A stretch of 64,000 nt of DNA from Bog-532 sp963742865. Lineage in GTDB: Bacteria; Actinomycetota; Actinomycetes; Streptosporangiales; Streptosporangiaceae. The translations under genes and the position numbers were made by a program. This document shows positions 27,305 through 36,763 of the stretch, in pieces; positions within the stretch are counted from its first letter, which is position 1; each line of letters begins with the position of its first letter. The notes under the pieces were generated by a model, which had not been told where the DNA came from, did no database searches, and saw nothing but the letters and a program-made list of their open reading frames with translations. The stretch lies in contig CAVUNW010000024.1 of assembly GCA_963742865.1 (NCBI GenBank), positions 62,001 to 126,000 on the forward strand. Direction: 5' to 3'.

Positions 27305-28149
27305 GCGCCCCCCTGAGCGCCTGGGCCACCCGGCCGCCACGGCTGGTCCCCGCCCGGGCGGCGGCTCCCGCCTCCGCCCGGGCGGGAGCGCCGCCGCTGG
27401 TGGCGGTGGCCCACGGGAGCAGGGACCCGCGCGCCGCGGGATGCGTCGGCGCGCTGCTGGACCTGGTGCGGCAGCGTGCCGCGGGCGCGGGTTACCCGGG
27501 CCTGGACGTGCGGGCCGCCTACCTGGGGCACGCCGCGCCCACCCTGGGCCAGGCGCTCGGCGCCGCCGACGGCGAAGCCGTCGTGCTGCCCCTGCTGCTG
27601 ACGGCCGCGTACCACAGCAAGACCGACATCCCGAGGGCGCTGCACGAAACGCGCAGCGCGCAGCCGCGGCTGGACATCACCTACGGCCGCCCGCTGGGAC
27701 CGCACCCGCTGCTGCTGCGCGCGCTGGACCGGCGGCTGGCCGAAGCCCTCAGCGCCCCGGGCGGCGGCACGGCCCCGCCAGAGGACACCGCCGTGGTGCT
27801 GGCCGCGGCCGGCTCCAGCGACCCGGCGGCGAACGCCGTGATCACCGACCTGGCCGCGCAGTGGCAGTCGGACCGGGGCTGGCGCGCGGTGCTGCCCGCG
27901 TACGCCTCCGCGGCGTCGCCGGCCCCGGCGGAAGCGGTGGCCGCGGCGCGCCGGGCCGGGGCGCGGCAGGTCCTGGTCGCCACCTACCTCCTGTCCCCCG
28001 GCATCTTCGCCGACCAGGTACGCGGTGACTGCCTCGCCGCGGGCGCGACCGCGGTCTCCGGCGTCATCGGGGCCGCACCCGAGGTCGCCGAGGTGGTGCT
28101 CGGCCGCTACGCCGAGTCGCTCGCGGGCGGCGCCGCCGCCGCGGTATAA
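27301..28149 (+). CDS. CbiX-family sirohydrochlorin chelatase
   Basis: About 282 residues, with two tandem CbiX/SirB halves: VAVAHGSRDPRAAGCVGALL...LPLLLTAAYHSKTDIP, then VVLAAAGSSDPAANAVITDLA...ATYLLSPGIFADQV. His in AHGS and AAYHS are metal-chelation residues of the first half; in the second half AAAGS lacks the His. It would insert Fe2+ into sirohydrochlorin to make siroheme for the reductase upstream. The start is unclear: no ATG or GTG follows the cysH stop before VAVAHGS (GTG near 27399), while a CTG at 27301 would give the same four-base overlap used by the other operon genes. Confidence 0.85.
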   Translation: MSAPLSAWATRPPRLVPARAAAPASARAGAPPLVAVAHGSRDPRAAGCVGALLDLVRQRAAGAGYPGLDVRAAYLGHAAPTLGQALGAADGEAVVLPLLLTAAYHSKTDIPRALHETRSAQPRLDITYGRPLGPHPLLLRALDRRLAEALSAPGGGTAPPEDTAVVLAAAGSSDPAANAVITDLAAQWQSDRGWRAVLPAYASAASPAPAEAVAAARRAGARQVLVATYLLSPGIFADQVRGDCLAAGATAVSGVIGAAPEVAEVVLGRYAESLAGGAAAAV

Positions 28150-28170
28150 GCCAGTTTGCGTCCTGGCCGT

Positions 28171-28187
28171 CCCCGCCGTCAGCGGGG
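28171..28187 (+). terminator. Hairpin after the sulfite operon
   Basis: CCCCGC pairs with GCGGGG over cgtca, 21 nt after the operon's last stop. Confidence 0.5.
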
Positions 28188-28315
28188 ATAACGGGCGGTG
28201 CAATCGCTTGCTCTACATCCTTGGCCACGCGCGTGCACCGGTAGCCTTACGCGGGTACTTAGATGAGCAAACGGCCCGCGGCCGGATACGCCGGGGAGCA
28301 ACGCGAAGGAGGCGG

Positions 28316-30472
28316 ATGCATTCTTGGCCCGGTGCACCTTACCCCCTGGGTGCCACCTGGGACGGATGGGGCACGAACTTCGCCTTGTTCTCCGAGGTCG
28401 CGGACAGCGTCGAACTGTGCCTTTTCGCTGGTGACGGGGCGGAAGCGGATACCGCCCACACCGAGACCAGGGTCCAGCTGACCGAGGCCGACGGTTTCGT
28501 CTGGCACGCGTACCTGCCCGGCGTGGGGCCCGGGCAGCGGTACGGGTACCGGGTGCACGGCCCCTACGAGCCGGCCGCCGGGCTGCGCTGCGATCCCTCC
28601 AAGCTGCTGCTGGACCCCTACGGCAAGGCCGCTCAGGGCAACCTGACGTGGGATCAGTCGCTCTTCTCGTACAAGTTCGGCGACCCGCGCACCCGGAACA
28701 CCACCGACAGCGCACCCAGCATGCCGAAGAACGTCGTCATCAACCCGTTCTTCGACTGGGCCAACGACCGGCCGCCGCGCACCCCGTACCACGAGACGCT
28801 GATCTACGAGGCGCACGTACGCGGCCTGACGCTGCAGCACCCGGACGTGCCGCCCGCCCAGCGGGGCACCTACGCCGGCCTGGCCCACCCCGCGATCACC
28901 GAGCACCTGCAGCGGCTCGGCATCACCGCGGTCGAGCTGATGCCCGTACACCAGTTCCTGCCCGAGCAGGCGCTGGTGGCCCGCGGGCTGACGAACTACT
29001 GGGGCTACAACACGATCGGCTTCCTGGCCCCGCACAACCGCTACTCCTCGGCCGGCCAGCTCGGCGAGCAGGTGGGCGAGTTCAAGACCATGGTCAAGAC
29101 GCTGCACGACGCGGGCATCGAGGTCATCCTGGACGTGGTCTACAACCACACCGCCGAGGGCAACCACATGGGCCCGACGCTGTGCTTCCGCGGCATCGAC
29201 AACGCCTCCTATTACCGGCTCGACGACGGGGACAAGTCGCGGTACGTGGACTACACGGGCTGCGGCAACAGCCTGAACGTGCGGCACCCGCACTCCCTGC
29301 AGCTGATCATGGACTCGCTCCGCTACTGGATCCTGGAGATGCACATCGACGGGTTCCGGTTCGACCTCGCCTCCGCGCTGGCGCGCGAACTGCACGACGT
29401 GGACCGGCTGTCCACGTTCTTCGACCTCGTGCAGCAGGACCCGGTGGTCTCGCAGGTGAAGCTGATCGCCGAGCCGTGGGACGTCGGCGAGGGCGGCTAC
29501 CAGGTCGGGAACTTCCCGCCGCTGTGGACCGAATGGAATGGGAAGTACCGGGACACGGTTCGCGACCTGTGGCGCGGCCAGCCCGGCACGCTACCCGAGT
29601 TCGCCTCCCGGCTGAGCGGCTCCAGCGACCTGTACGAGACCAGCGGCCGCCGCCCGGTCGCCTCCATCAACTTCGTCACCTGCCACGACGGGTTCACGCT
29701 GACCGACCTGGTCAGCTACAACCACAAGCACAACGAGGACAACGGCGAGGGCAACAGGGACGGCACCGACGACAACCGGTCCTGGAACTGCGGCGCCGAG
29801 GGCCCGACGGACGACCCGGAGATTCTGGAGCTGCGGGCCCGGCAGAAACGGAACATCCTCACCACGCTCTTCTTCTCCCAGGGCGTCCCGATGATGCTGG
29901 CGGGGGACGAGATGGGCCGCACCCAGCGCGGCAACAACAACGCGTACTGCCAGGACAACGAGATCTCCTGGATGGACTGGTCCCTGATGGACGGCGAGCG
30001 GGACCTGGTGGACTTCACCCGGGCGCTGTCGGCGCTGCGCCGTGACCATCCGGTGTTCCGGCGGCGCCGGTTCTTCCGCGGGCATCACCCCGGTGCGCCC
30101 TCGTCCGACGGGCCGGGCAACATCGTCTGGCTGACCCCGGCCGGCAAAGAGGTCACCGACAACGACTGGCGCGCCCCCGGGGCCAAGTCGCTGGCCGTCT
30201 TCCTCAACGGCGAGGCGATCAGCGAGCCCGATCCGCGCGGCGAGCGCATCACCGACGACCGGTTCCTGCTGCTGTTCAACGCGGACGACGAGCCGGTCTC
30301 GTTCACCCTGCCGGGGGTGAAGTTCGGGCGCGAGTGGGAGATCATGATCGACACGTGCGGCCCCCGGGTGCCCGTCCTGCATGGTGAGCTGCCGCTGCTG
30401 AACGCCCGCGCGCAGGCCAAGCTGGCCGGGCACGCGGTGATGGTGCTGCGCTGCCCGGACGGCCGGGCCTGA
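28316..30472 (+). CDS. glgX: Glycogen debranching enzyme GlgX
   Basis: 718 residues from ATG 28316, which follows a perfect aaggagg. Isoamylase-type GH13 enzyme that removes alpha-1,6 branches from glycogen limit dextrins. A CBM48 domain occupies the first ~150 residues (YPLGATWDGWGTNFALFS). GH13 regions follow: VILDVVYNHT, DGFRFDLAS (nucleophile Asp), LIAEPWD (acid Glu) and NFVTCHDGFTLTD. No other glycogen genes are adjacent. Confidence 0.95.
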   Translation: MHSWPGAPYPLGATWDGWGTNFALFSEVADSVELCLFAGDGAEADTAHTETRVQLTEADGFVWHAYLPGVGPGQRYGYRVHGPYEPAAGLRCDPSKLLLDPYGKAAQGNLTWDQSLFSYKFGDPRTRNTTDSAPSMPKNVVINPFFDWANDRPPRTPYHETLIYEAHVRGLTLQHPDVPPAQRGTYAGLAHPAITEHLQRLGITAVELMPVHQFLPEQALVARGLTNYWGYNTIGFLAPHNRYSSAGQLGEQVGEFKTMVKTLHDAGIEVILDVVYNHTAEGNHMGPTLCFRGIDNASYYRLDDGDKSRYVDYTGCGNSLNVRHPHSLQLIMDSLRYWILEMHIDGFRFDLASALARELHDVDRLSTFFDLVQQDPVVSQVKLIAEPWDVGEGGYQVGNFPPLWTEWNGKYRDTVRDLWRGQPGTLPEFASRLSGSSDLYETSGRRPVASINFVTCHDGFTLTDLVSYNHKHNEDNGEGNRDGTDDNRSWNCGAEGPTDDPEILELRARQKRNILTTLFFSQGVPMMLAGDEMGRTQRGNNNAYCQDNEISWMDWSLMDGERDLVDFTRALSALRRDHPVFRRRRFFRGHHPGAPSSDGPGNIVWLTPAGKEVTDNDWRAPGAKSLAVFLNGEAISEPDPRGERITDDRFLLLFNADDEPVSFTLPGVKFGREWEIMIDTCGPRVPVLHGELPLLNARAQAKLAGHAVMVLRCPDGRA

Positions 30473-30473
30473 C

Positions 30474-31232
30474 GTGCGGCAGCTGCTGCCCGCGGGCGGT
30501 CCGGGTGGCGATGCGGATCCGGGACAGCTGGCCCGCCTGTACGCCTATCCCAAGGCCGGCCGCCCGTGGGTGCGCGCGAACATGGTGGCCAGCGTGGACG
30601 GGGCGGCATCGGTCAACGGCCGTTCCGGGGGCCTGTCGGGACGCGCCGACCGTGAGATCTTCGGCCTGCTGCGCAGCCTCGCGGACGTGATCCTCGTCGG
30701 CGCGGGGACGGCCCGGGCCGAGCGCTACCGCCCGGCCCAGCCGGCGTCGATCAGGCCGGAGCTGCGGACCGGGCGCAGCGCCACCCCGCCGATCGCGGTG
30801 GTCTCCGGGCGGCTCGACCTGGATCCCCAGCTGGAACTCCTCACCGCGGCGCCCGCGGACGCGCGGACGATCGTCATCACCTGCGACCGCGCCCCGGACA
30901 AGCAGCGGGCCGCGGTCGCCGAGTGCGCCGACGTGCTGGTCGCGGGCGGGGAGCACGTCGACCTGAAGACCGCGCTGGACGCCCTGGGCACGCGCGGCCA
31001 CCGGCGGGTGCTGACCGAGGGCGGCCCGCATCTGCTCGGGCAGCTGGCCGCCGCGGGGCTGCTCGACGAGCTGTGCCTGACCATCAGCCCGCTGCTGGCC
31101 GGACCGGGGCCGGGCCGGATCGTCGACGGCGAGACGATTCCCGGCGGGCTCCCGCTCGCGCTCGGGCACCTGCTGGAGGACGAGGGTTTCCTGCTCGCCC
31201 GGTACACGGTCGCGGCCGGCGAACGCCGCTAG
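30474..31232 (+). CDS. RibD C-terminal domain (pyrimidine reductase/DHFR-like) protein
   Basis: 252 residues, GTG 30474 one base after the glgX stop. The fold is that of the RibD reductase domain: RANMVASVDGAAS near the start, ILVGAGTARAERY, and RVLTEGGPHLLGQL for NADPH and substrate. The N-terminal deaminase domain of RibD is absent and no riboflavin genes are nearby, so a role in riboflavin synthesis is not established. Likely co-transcribed with glgX. Confidence 0.88.
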   Translation: MRQLLPAGGPGGDADPGQLARLYAYPKAGRPWVRANMVASVDGAASVNGRSGGLSGRADREIFGLLRSLADVILVGAGTARAERYRPAQPASIRPELRTGRSATPPIAVVSGRLDLDPQLELLTAAPADARTIVITCDRAPDKQRAAVAECADVLVAGGEHVDLKTALDALGTRGHRRVLTEGGPHLLGQLAAAGLLDELCLTISPLLAGPGPGRIVDGETIPGGLPLALGHLLEDEGFLLARYTVAAGERR

Positions 31233-31248
31233 CGCCCCGCCAGAGGCC

Positions 31249-33372
31249 TTAATCCGTGGCGCGCGGCAGCAGGCCGCGCTCGAAACCGGCGGCCACGGCG
31301 GCCGCACGGTCGTTGACGTTGAGCTTGGCGTAGATGTGCAGCAGGTGCGTCTTGACCGTGGCCTCGCTGATGAACAGGCGCGCGGCGGTGTCCCGGTTGG
31401 AGGTGCCGCGCGCGATCAGCGCGAGCACGTCCAGCTCGCGGGCGCTCAGCGGTTCCCGGGCCGGGGCGCGCACCTGGGTGAGCAGCCGGGTCGCGACCGA
31501 CGGGGACAGCACGGCCTCGCCGCGCGCCGCGGCGCGGACGGCGCGGAGCAGTTCGCTGCGCGGAGAGTCCTTCAGCAGGTACCCGGTGGCCCCGGCCTCG
31601 ATCGCGGGGACGACGTCGCTGTCGGTGTCGTAGGTGGTGAGCACGAGAACGCGGGCGTCCACGCCCAGCTCGGCCAGCCGCTTGATCGCGGTCACGCCGT
31701 CCACGTCCGGCATCCGCAGGTCCATCAGCACCACGTCCGGCCGCAGCGCCCGGGCCCGGGTGACGGCCTCGGCCCCGTTACCGCCCTCGCCGACGACCTC
31801 GAATCCGGGGCTCCCCTCCAGGATGCCGCGCAGGCCGTCCCGGACGACCGGGTGATCATCGACGATCAGCACCCGGATCTGGTCCGCCGCGGCGCGGGCG
31901 CCGTCCTCACGCATGGGGCACCCCGCCGGCGATGGGGATGAGGCCGGGCCGCGTTCCGCCGCTGCCACCGACGATGGTCCCGCCGCAGATCCGGTGGCCG
32001 CCGGCGCCGCTACCGGTGACGATGATTCCGAACGGACCTGCGCGGGAGTGGCCCGCGGGATCGCGGGCACGCTGGCGGAGACGGCCGTCCCGGCGCCCGG
32101 CTCGGACTCGATCTCCAGCTGCCCGGTCAGCCGGCGCACGCGCTGGCGCATCGTGGTCAGCCCGAAGCCGCCGCCGGCGTCACCAGACTGGCCCGGCTTG
32201 CAGGTCCCGTCCGGGGGCAGCCGGAATCCCACGCCGTCGTCGCGGACGTCCAGCGTCACCACGTCGTCCATGTAGGACAGGGTGATTCCCACGCGGGATG
32301 CGCGGGCGTGCTTGGCCACGTTGGCCAGCGCCTCCTGCGCGACGCGGAGCAACGTCACCTCGACCTCGGGGTGCAGGCCCTGCGCCGTCCCGGTGGTGGT
32401 GACCGCGGCGTGGACGCCGCTCACCGCGGACCAGCGTTCGGCCACCTCGGCCAGCGCGTCGGGCAGCCGGGTGTCTTCCAGCGCCTCCGGGCGCACGGCC
32501 CGGACCGACCGGCGGGCCTCGGACAGGCTGTCCCGGGCCAGCCGGGTGGCGTTCCTGACCCGACGTTCCCAGTCGGCCCGATGACCATTGCCGGCACTGG
32601 GGCTGGCTTCCCGCGCGTGCGCTTGCTGCGCCGCCTCCAGCTGGGTGATGATCCCGGCCAGCCCCTGAGCGAGGGTGTCATGGATCTCCCGGGCCATCCG
32701 CTGCCGTTCCTCCAGCACGCCCGCCTCCCGGGCCTGGGTCAGCAACTGGGCGTGCAGCCCGGTATTCTCGGCCATCATCTCCTCGAGCCGCCGGTTGGCC
32801 CCGGCCAGCTCCACGATCATCCGCTTGCGGGCCTCGTTCTGGGCCTCGGTCTTGGCGCCCAGGTAGATGAACACGGTCACCAGGGTGGCGTTCAGGCAGG
32901 CCACCAGCGCGAAGATGGCGACGTTCGTCGCGGTCGGCGATCGGAAGCCGCCGACCTGCGCGATGGCCGACAGCGCCGCGATGCAGATCAGGCCGGCGTA
33001 GCGGAACGGGCCGGCCAGGTACCGGAACGCATGGATGTAACCGATCCAGCAGAAGAACCCGAACCACGGGCTGCGGGCCACCAGGACCGCGCAGAATGCC
33101 ACGAAGCCGAAGAAGTAGACGGCCATCAGGCCCCGGCGCGTGGCCCACTGCGGGTGCAGCGCCACCCACCAGGCCACCCAGCAGGCGGCGGCCCCGGCGA
33201 TGGCCAGCGTCCGGCCCACGTCAGCCGCCGTCGGGCCCTGCGTCACCACGTACGGGATCATCGACATGACGAGCAGCACGAACGGGACGATCCGCGTCCA
33301 CGTTTCCAGCCGGCGTTCCGGCTCCTCCTCCATGGCACGGTCAGGCATGAACGCGGCGATGGGTGCGGTCAC
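31249..33372 (-). CDS. Fused NarL-type histidine kinase and response regulator
   Basis: One uninterrupted 707-residue frame. Residues 28-172 hold about five membrane helices; a coiled coil leads to the HisKA_3 domain with phospho-His H231 (REIHDTLAQG); the HATPase follows (VAQEALANVAKHA, DVRDDGVGF, GLTTMRQR). A ~55-residue Ser/Ala/Pro linker then joins a receiver with acidic pocket D505-D506 and phospho-acceptor D551 (VLMDLRMPD) and a LuxR-type HTH (about 640-690, SNRDTAARLFISEATVKTHL). Normally these are two genes. An internal ATG at 31914 could start a separate regulator. Sits downstream of an ABC exporter pair, which it probably controls. Confidence 0.85.
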   Translation of the reverse strand: MTAPIAAFMPDRAMEEEPERRLETWTRIVPFVLLVMSMIPYVVTQGPTAADVGRTLAIAGAAACWVAWWVALHPQWATRRGLMAVYFFGFVAFCAVLVARSPWFGFFCWIGYIHAFRYLAGPFRYAGLICIAALSAIAQVGGFRSPTATNVAIFALVACLNATLVTVFIYLGAKTEAQNEARKRMIVELAGANRRLEEMMAENTGLHAQLLTQAREAGVLEERQRMAREIHDTLAQGLAGIITQLEAAQQAHAREASPSAGNGHRADWERRVRNATRLARDSLSEARRSVRAVRPEALEDTRLPDALAEVAERWSAVSGVHAAVTTTGTAQGLHPEVEVTLLRVAQEALANVAKHARASRVGITLSYMDDVVTLDVRDDGVGFRLPPDGTCKPGQSGDAGGGFGLTTMRQRVRRLTGQLEIESEPGAGTAVSASVPAIPRATPAQVRSESSSPVAAPAATGSAAGPSSVAAAERGPASSPSPAGCPMREDGARAAADQIRVLIVDDHPVVRDGLRGILEGSPGFEVVGEGGNGAEAVTRARALRPDVVLMDLRMPDVDGVTAIKRLAELGVDARVLVLTTYDTDSDVVPAIEAGATGYLLKDSPRSELLRAVRAAARGEAVLSPSVATRLLTQVRAPAREPLSARELDVLALIARGTSNRDTAARLFISEATVKTHLLHIYAKLNVNDRAAAVAAGFERGLLPRATD

Positions 33373-33431
33373 GTCGGCCTCCCTCCGGCCCGCCGGGCGT
33401 CTACTTTCATCCTGTCACTCCCCGCGCCGGG

Positions 33432-34196
33432 TCATTCCCAGCGGAACAGGCGGACCGCCAGCACGCCGCACCCGATGACCCAGGCGGTCAGCACGCCGAA
33501 GTACAGACCGGAAGCCCAGTGCCCGGCGGCCGCGTCCTGGATGGCCTGCACACCGGCCCCCACCGGGAGGGCGTCGCTGACACCCCGCAGCGGTCCCGGC
33601 ATCTCCGCGCGCGGCAGCCACAGACCCGAGAAGAACATCAGCACGAAGAACAGCACGCCGCCGACCGCGCTAGCGGCCTTGCTGGTGAAGGAGACGGCGG
33701 CGACCAGCAACCCCAGTGTGCTAGCCGCCGCGGCCATGAGCAGGAACGCGATGAGGAACGCCAGCGGCTGCCCGATCGAGGCGGTGAAGACGCCGGTCGC
33801 CAGGATCACGATCACCGCCGCCGTCGCGATCTGGACGCCGAGAAGCAGGCTGAGCTGCGCGGTGAGCAGGGCCCGCGGGGTCACCGGGGTGGTGAACATC
33901 CGGCGCAAGATGCCCCGCTCGCGGTAGCCGACCAGGGTCGTGGGCAGGAATTGCACGCCGGTCATGACGAGCATGAAGGTGATGATGATCGGCAGGTAGG
34001 TCTGCAGCACGCTGGCCCCGCCGAACACCTTGACCGGCCGATCGGTCCCGGGGATGAGGCCCAGCACGATCAGGCCGACCACCGGGAACCCGATCCCCCA
34101 GAACAGCACCGCCGGCGTGCGGATGAGCAGTTTCAGCTCGGTCAGGGTCAGCTTGCGCAGCGCGGGACCGGGAACCGGGATGGGTATGGCGGACAT
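33432..34196 (-). CDS. ABC-2 type transporter permease
   Basis: 254 residues with about six membrane helices. RERGILRRMFTTPVTPRALLTAQL is the conserved cytosolic segment, and the C-terminal helix ends in VRLFRWE like the permease at 742-1554. Paired with the ATPase 6 nt upstream and followed after 59 nt by the kinase-regulator gene. This arrangement is typical of exporters that deal with cell-envelope-active compounds. Confidence 0.9.
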   Translation of the reverse strand: MSAIPIPVPGPALRKLTLTELKLLIRTPAVLFWGIGFPVVGLIVLGLIPGTDRPVKVFGGASVLQTYLPIIITFMLVMTGVQFLPTTLVGYRERGILRRMFTTPVTPRALLTAQLSLLLGVQIATAAVIVILATGVFTASIGQPLAFLIAFLLMAAAASTLGLLVAAVSFTSKAASAVGGVLFFVLMFFSGLWLPRAEMPGPLRGVSDALPVGAGVQAIQDAAAGHWASGLYFGVLTAWVIGCGVLAVRLFRWE

Positions 34197-34202
34197 CGCC
34201 CG

Positions 34203-35147
34203 TTAGCTCCTTTCTGCCTGGTCGCGACCGGCCTGATGCTGACCGGCCTGTTCGCGGCCAGTAAGCGCGATGAACGCGTCGTCCAGGTTGGCCTGGTCCA
34301 CACGCAGGTGCTGGGCGATCACGGCGTTCTGGATGAGCACGGCGATGACCGCCTGCAGCGACTCGCCGTTCCCGGTCACCGTGAACTGGTCGCCGTCGCG
34401 GCGGACCGCGGACACCTCGGGCAGCTTGGCCAGCAGCCCCTCGTCCAGCGGCGCCGACGCGCGGAACCGGATCTGCTGGTCGCCGCCGGCCCGGCTGGCC
34501 AGCCCGGACGGCGTGTCGGTGGCGATGACCCAGCCGTTGTCGATGACGGCGACCCGGTCGCAGAGCCGCTCCGCCTCCTCCATGAAGTGGGTGACCAGCA
34601 CGACCGTCACGCCGGTGTCCCGGATCTCGGAGATCAGCCCCCAGACCTCGCGGCGGGCGGCCGGGTCGAGCCCGGTCGTGAGCTCGTCCAGCACGGCGAC
34701 CTTCGGGGTCCCGATGAGCGCCAGCGCAACCGAGAGCCGCTGCTTCTGGCCGCCGGACAGCTTGCCGAAGGCGGTGTCGCGCCGGTCGCCGAGCCCGAGC
34801 CGGGTGATGAGCTCATCAGCGTCCGCGGGCTGCCGGTAGAACGAGGCGTACAGGTCGAGCGCCTCTTTCACCCGCAGCTTGTCCGGCAGCTGACTGTCCT
34901 GGAGCTGGACGCCGACCAGTTCGCGCAGCTCGTCGTGGTCACGCTGCGGATCCAGGCCGAGCACGCTGATCTGGCCGCGATCCGGCTGGCGCAGCCCCAC
35001 GACGCATTCCACCGTCGTGGTCTTCCCGGCGCCGTTCGGCCCGAGAATTCCGAAGATCTCGCCGGCCTGGACCGTGAACGACACGTCGTCCACCGCGACC
35101 TTGGGCCCGTACTCCTTGTGCAGGCCGCTGACTTCGATGACCGCCAT
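34203..35147 (-). CDS. ABC transporter ATP-binding protein
   Basis: 314 residues from ATG 35147 (MAVIEVSGLHKEYG). Walker A GPNGAGKTT, signature LSGGQKQR and the H-loop VTHFMEEAERL are intact. Walker B reads VAVLDELTTGLDP with Leu in place of the usual Pro, as in a subset of actinobacterial exporters. The C-terminal region resembles the accessory domain of DrrA-type ATPases. Short Gln/Asp/Arg tail. Leads the operon with the permease and the fused two-component protein. Confidence 0.93.
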   Translation of the reverse strand: MAVIEVSGLHKEYGPKVAVDDVSFTVQAGEIFGILGPNGAGKTTTVECVVGLRQPDRGQISVLGLDPQRDHDELRELVGVQLQDSQLPDKLRVKEALDLYASFYRQPADADELITRLGLGDRRDTAFGKLSGGQKQRLSVALALIGTPKVAVLDELTTGLDPAARREVWGLISEIRDTGVTVVLVTHFMEEAERLCDRVAVIDNGWVIATDTPSGLASRAGGDQQIRFRASAPLDEGLLAKLPEVSAVRRDGDQFTVTGNGESLQAVIAVLIQNAVIAQHLRVDQANLDDAFIALTGREQAGQHQAGRDQAERS

Positions 35148-35348
35148 GTGCCCAGGATGCCCGGCCGCGGGCCGGGCGGAATCGCCCGCCGGGCCATACT
35201 TCACGGCGGGCCCGGCGGAGCGGGGGATCAGCCGAACGGTGGATACCGCCTATCGCCGGCAAGCCCGCTGGGGGCGGCAAAGCCCGCCGCCCAGGGGATC
35301 GATAGCCTGGCCCGGGATTGGCCGATCACCTCACCCAGGGAGCCGACG

Positions 35349-36752
35349 ATGGCGCTGCACCGGCAAGTCGACGTGTCTGAGCAGGACCGGGAGGTCGAGC
35401 TCAACCCGGTCTACGTGCAGGAGAGAGGCCTCCAGATCCCCCGGTTCCGGCTCCCCGACCACGGCCTGCTGCCGCGCACGGCGGCTCAGGCGGTCCAGGA
35501 CGAGCTCATCCTGGACGGCAACGCCCGGCTCAACCTCGCGACCTTCGTGACGACCTGGATGGAGCCTGAGGCCGAGCAGCTGATGGCGTCGTCCTTCGAC
35601 AAGAACATGATCGACAAGGACGAGTACCCGCAGACCGCCGAGATCGAGCGGCGCTGCACCAACATCCTCGCGCACCTGTGGCACTCGCCCGCCGGCGGCA
35701 ACGCGACTGGCTGCTCGACCACGGGATCGAGTGAGGCGTGCATGCTCGGCGGGATGGCCCTGCTGTGGCGCTGGCGAAAGGCGCGCCGCGCGGCCGGCCA
35801 GGACGCCTCCCGCCCGAACATGGTGATGGGCACCAACGTTCAGGTCTGCTGGGAGAAATTCTGCCGGTACTGGGAAGTCGAGCCGCGGATGGTGCCGATG
35901 GAGCCGGGCCGGCTGCACCTGACGGCTCCGGAGGCCGCGGCCCAGTGCGACGAGAACACGATCGGGGTTGTCGCCATCCTGGGCTCGACCATGGACGGCA
36001 GCTACGAGCCGGTCAAGGAGATCAGCGCCGCGCTGGACCAGCTGCAGCAGACCAAGGGCCACGACGTGCCGATCCACGTCGACGCGGCCTCCGGCGGGTT
36101 CATCGCGCCGTTCCTGCAGCCGTTCCTGGAATGGGACTTCCGGGTGGCGCGGGTGGCGTCCATCAACGCCTCCGGGCACAAGTATGGCCTGGTGTACCCG
36201 GGCGTCGGCTGGGTGGTGTGGCGGGAGCCGTCCGCGCTGCCGGACGACCTCGTGTTCAACGTCAACTACCTGGGCGGCCAGATGCCGACGTTCTCGCTGA
36301 ACTTCTCCCGGCCGGGCTCCAACGTCATCGCGCAGTACTACAACTTCCTCCGGCTCGGCTTCAAGGGCTACCACGACGTGCAGCAGACCTGCCAGGACGT
36401 CGCCGTCTACCTGTCCTCAGGCATCGCCGGAATCGGCCCGTTCGAGCTGCTCAGCGAGGGCAAGGAGCTTCCGGTCTTCGCGTTCAAGCTCAAGGACAGC
36501 GTGACCAACTACTCGGTCTTCGACATCTCCGAACGGCTCCGGGGACGCGGCTGGCTGGTGCCGGCGTACACCTTCCCCGCGAACCTGCAGCACATCGCGG
36601 TGCTGCGGATCGTGGTCAGGAACGGCTTCAGCATGGACCTGGCCAGCTGCCTGCTGAGCGACATCCGCGAGCAGGTCAAGATCCTCGAAGCCCAGCACGG
36701 GCCGCCCGTTCCCCTGATGGGTGAGAAGGCCCGCGAATCCTTCCGCCACTAG
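35349..36752 (+). CDS. gad: Glutamate decarboxylase
   Basis: 467 residues from ATG 35349. Converts glutamate to GABA with consumption of a proton. PLP lysine is K278 in NASGHKYGLV; ATGCSTTGSSEA and HVDAASGGF are cofactor-contact motifs. Length and sequence match bacterial GadA/B and actinobacterial Gad. No glutamate/GABA antiporter is adjacent, so a full acid-resistance system is not shown. Divergent from the ABC exporter operon. Confidence 0.95.
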   Translation: MALHRQVDVSEQDREVELNPVYVQERGLQIPRFRLPDHGLLPRTAAQAVQDELILDGNARLNLATFVTTWMEPEAEQLMASSFDKNMIDKDEYPQTAEIERRCTNILAHLWHSPAGGNATGCSTTGSSEACMLGGMALLWRWRKARRAAGQDASRPNMVMGTNVQVCWEKFCRYWEVEPRMVPMEPGRLHLTAPEAAAQCDENTIGVVAILGSTMDGSYEPVKEISAALDQLQQTKGHDVPIHVDAASGGFIAPFLQPFLEWDFRVARVASINASGHKYGLVYPGVGWVVWREPSALPDDLVFNVNYLGGQMPTFSLNFSRPGSNVIAQYYNFLRLGFKGYHDVQQTCQDVAVYLSSGIAGIGPFELLSEGKELPVFAFKLKDSVTNYSVFDISERLRGRGWLVPAYTFPANLQHIAVLRIVVRNGFSMDLASCLLSDIREQVKILEAQHGPPVPLMGEKARESFRH

Positions 36753-36763
36753 GGGGCCAGGGG

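Noticed and set aside
33363..35348. Long N-terminal extension in frame with glutamate decarboxylase
   Set aside because: Antisense to the ABC transporter operon, Arg/Pro/Gln-biased, and Gad similarity starts at ATG 35349.
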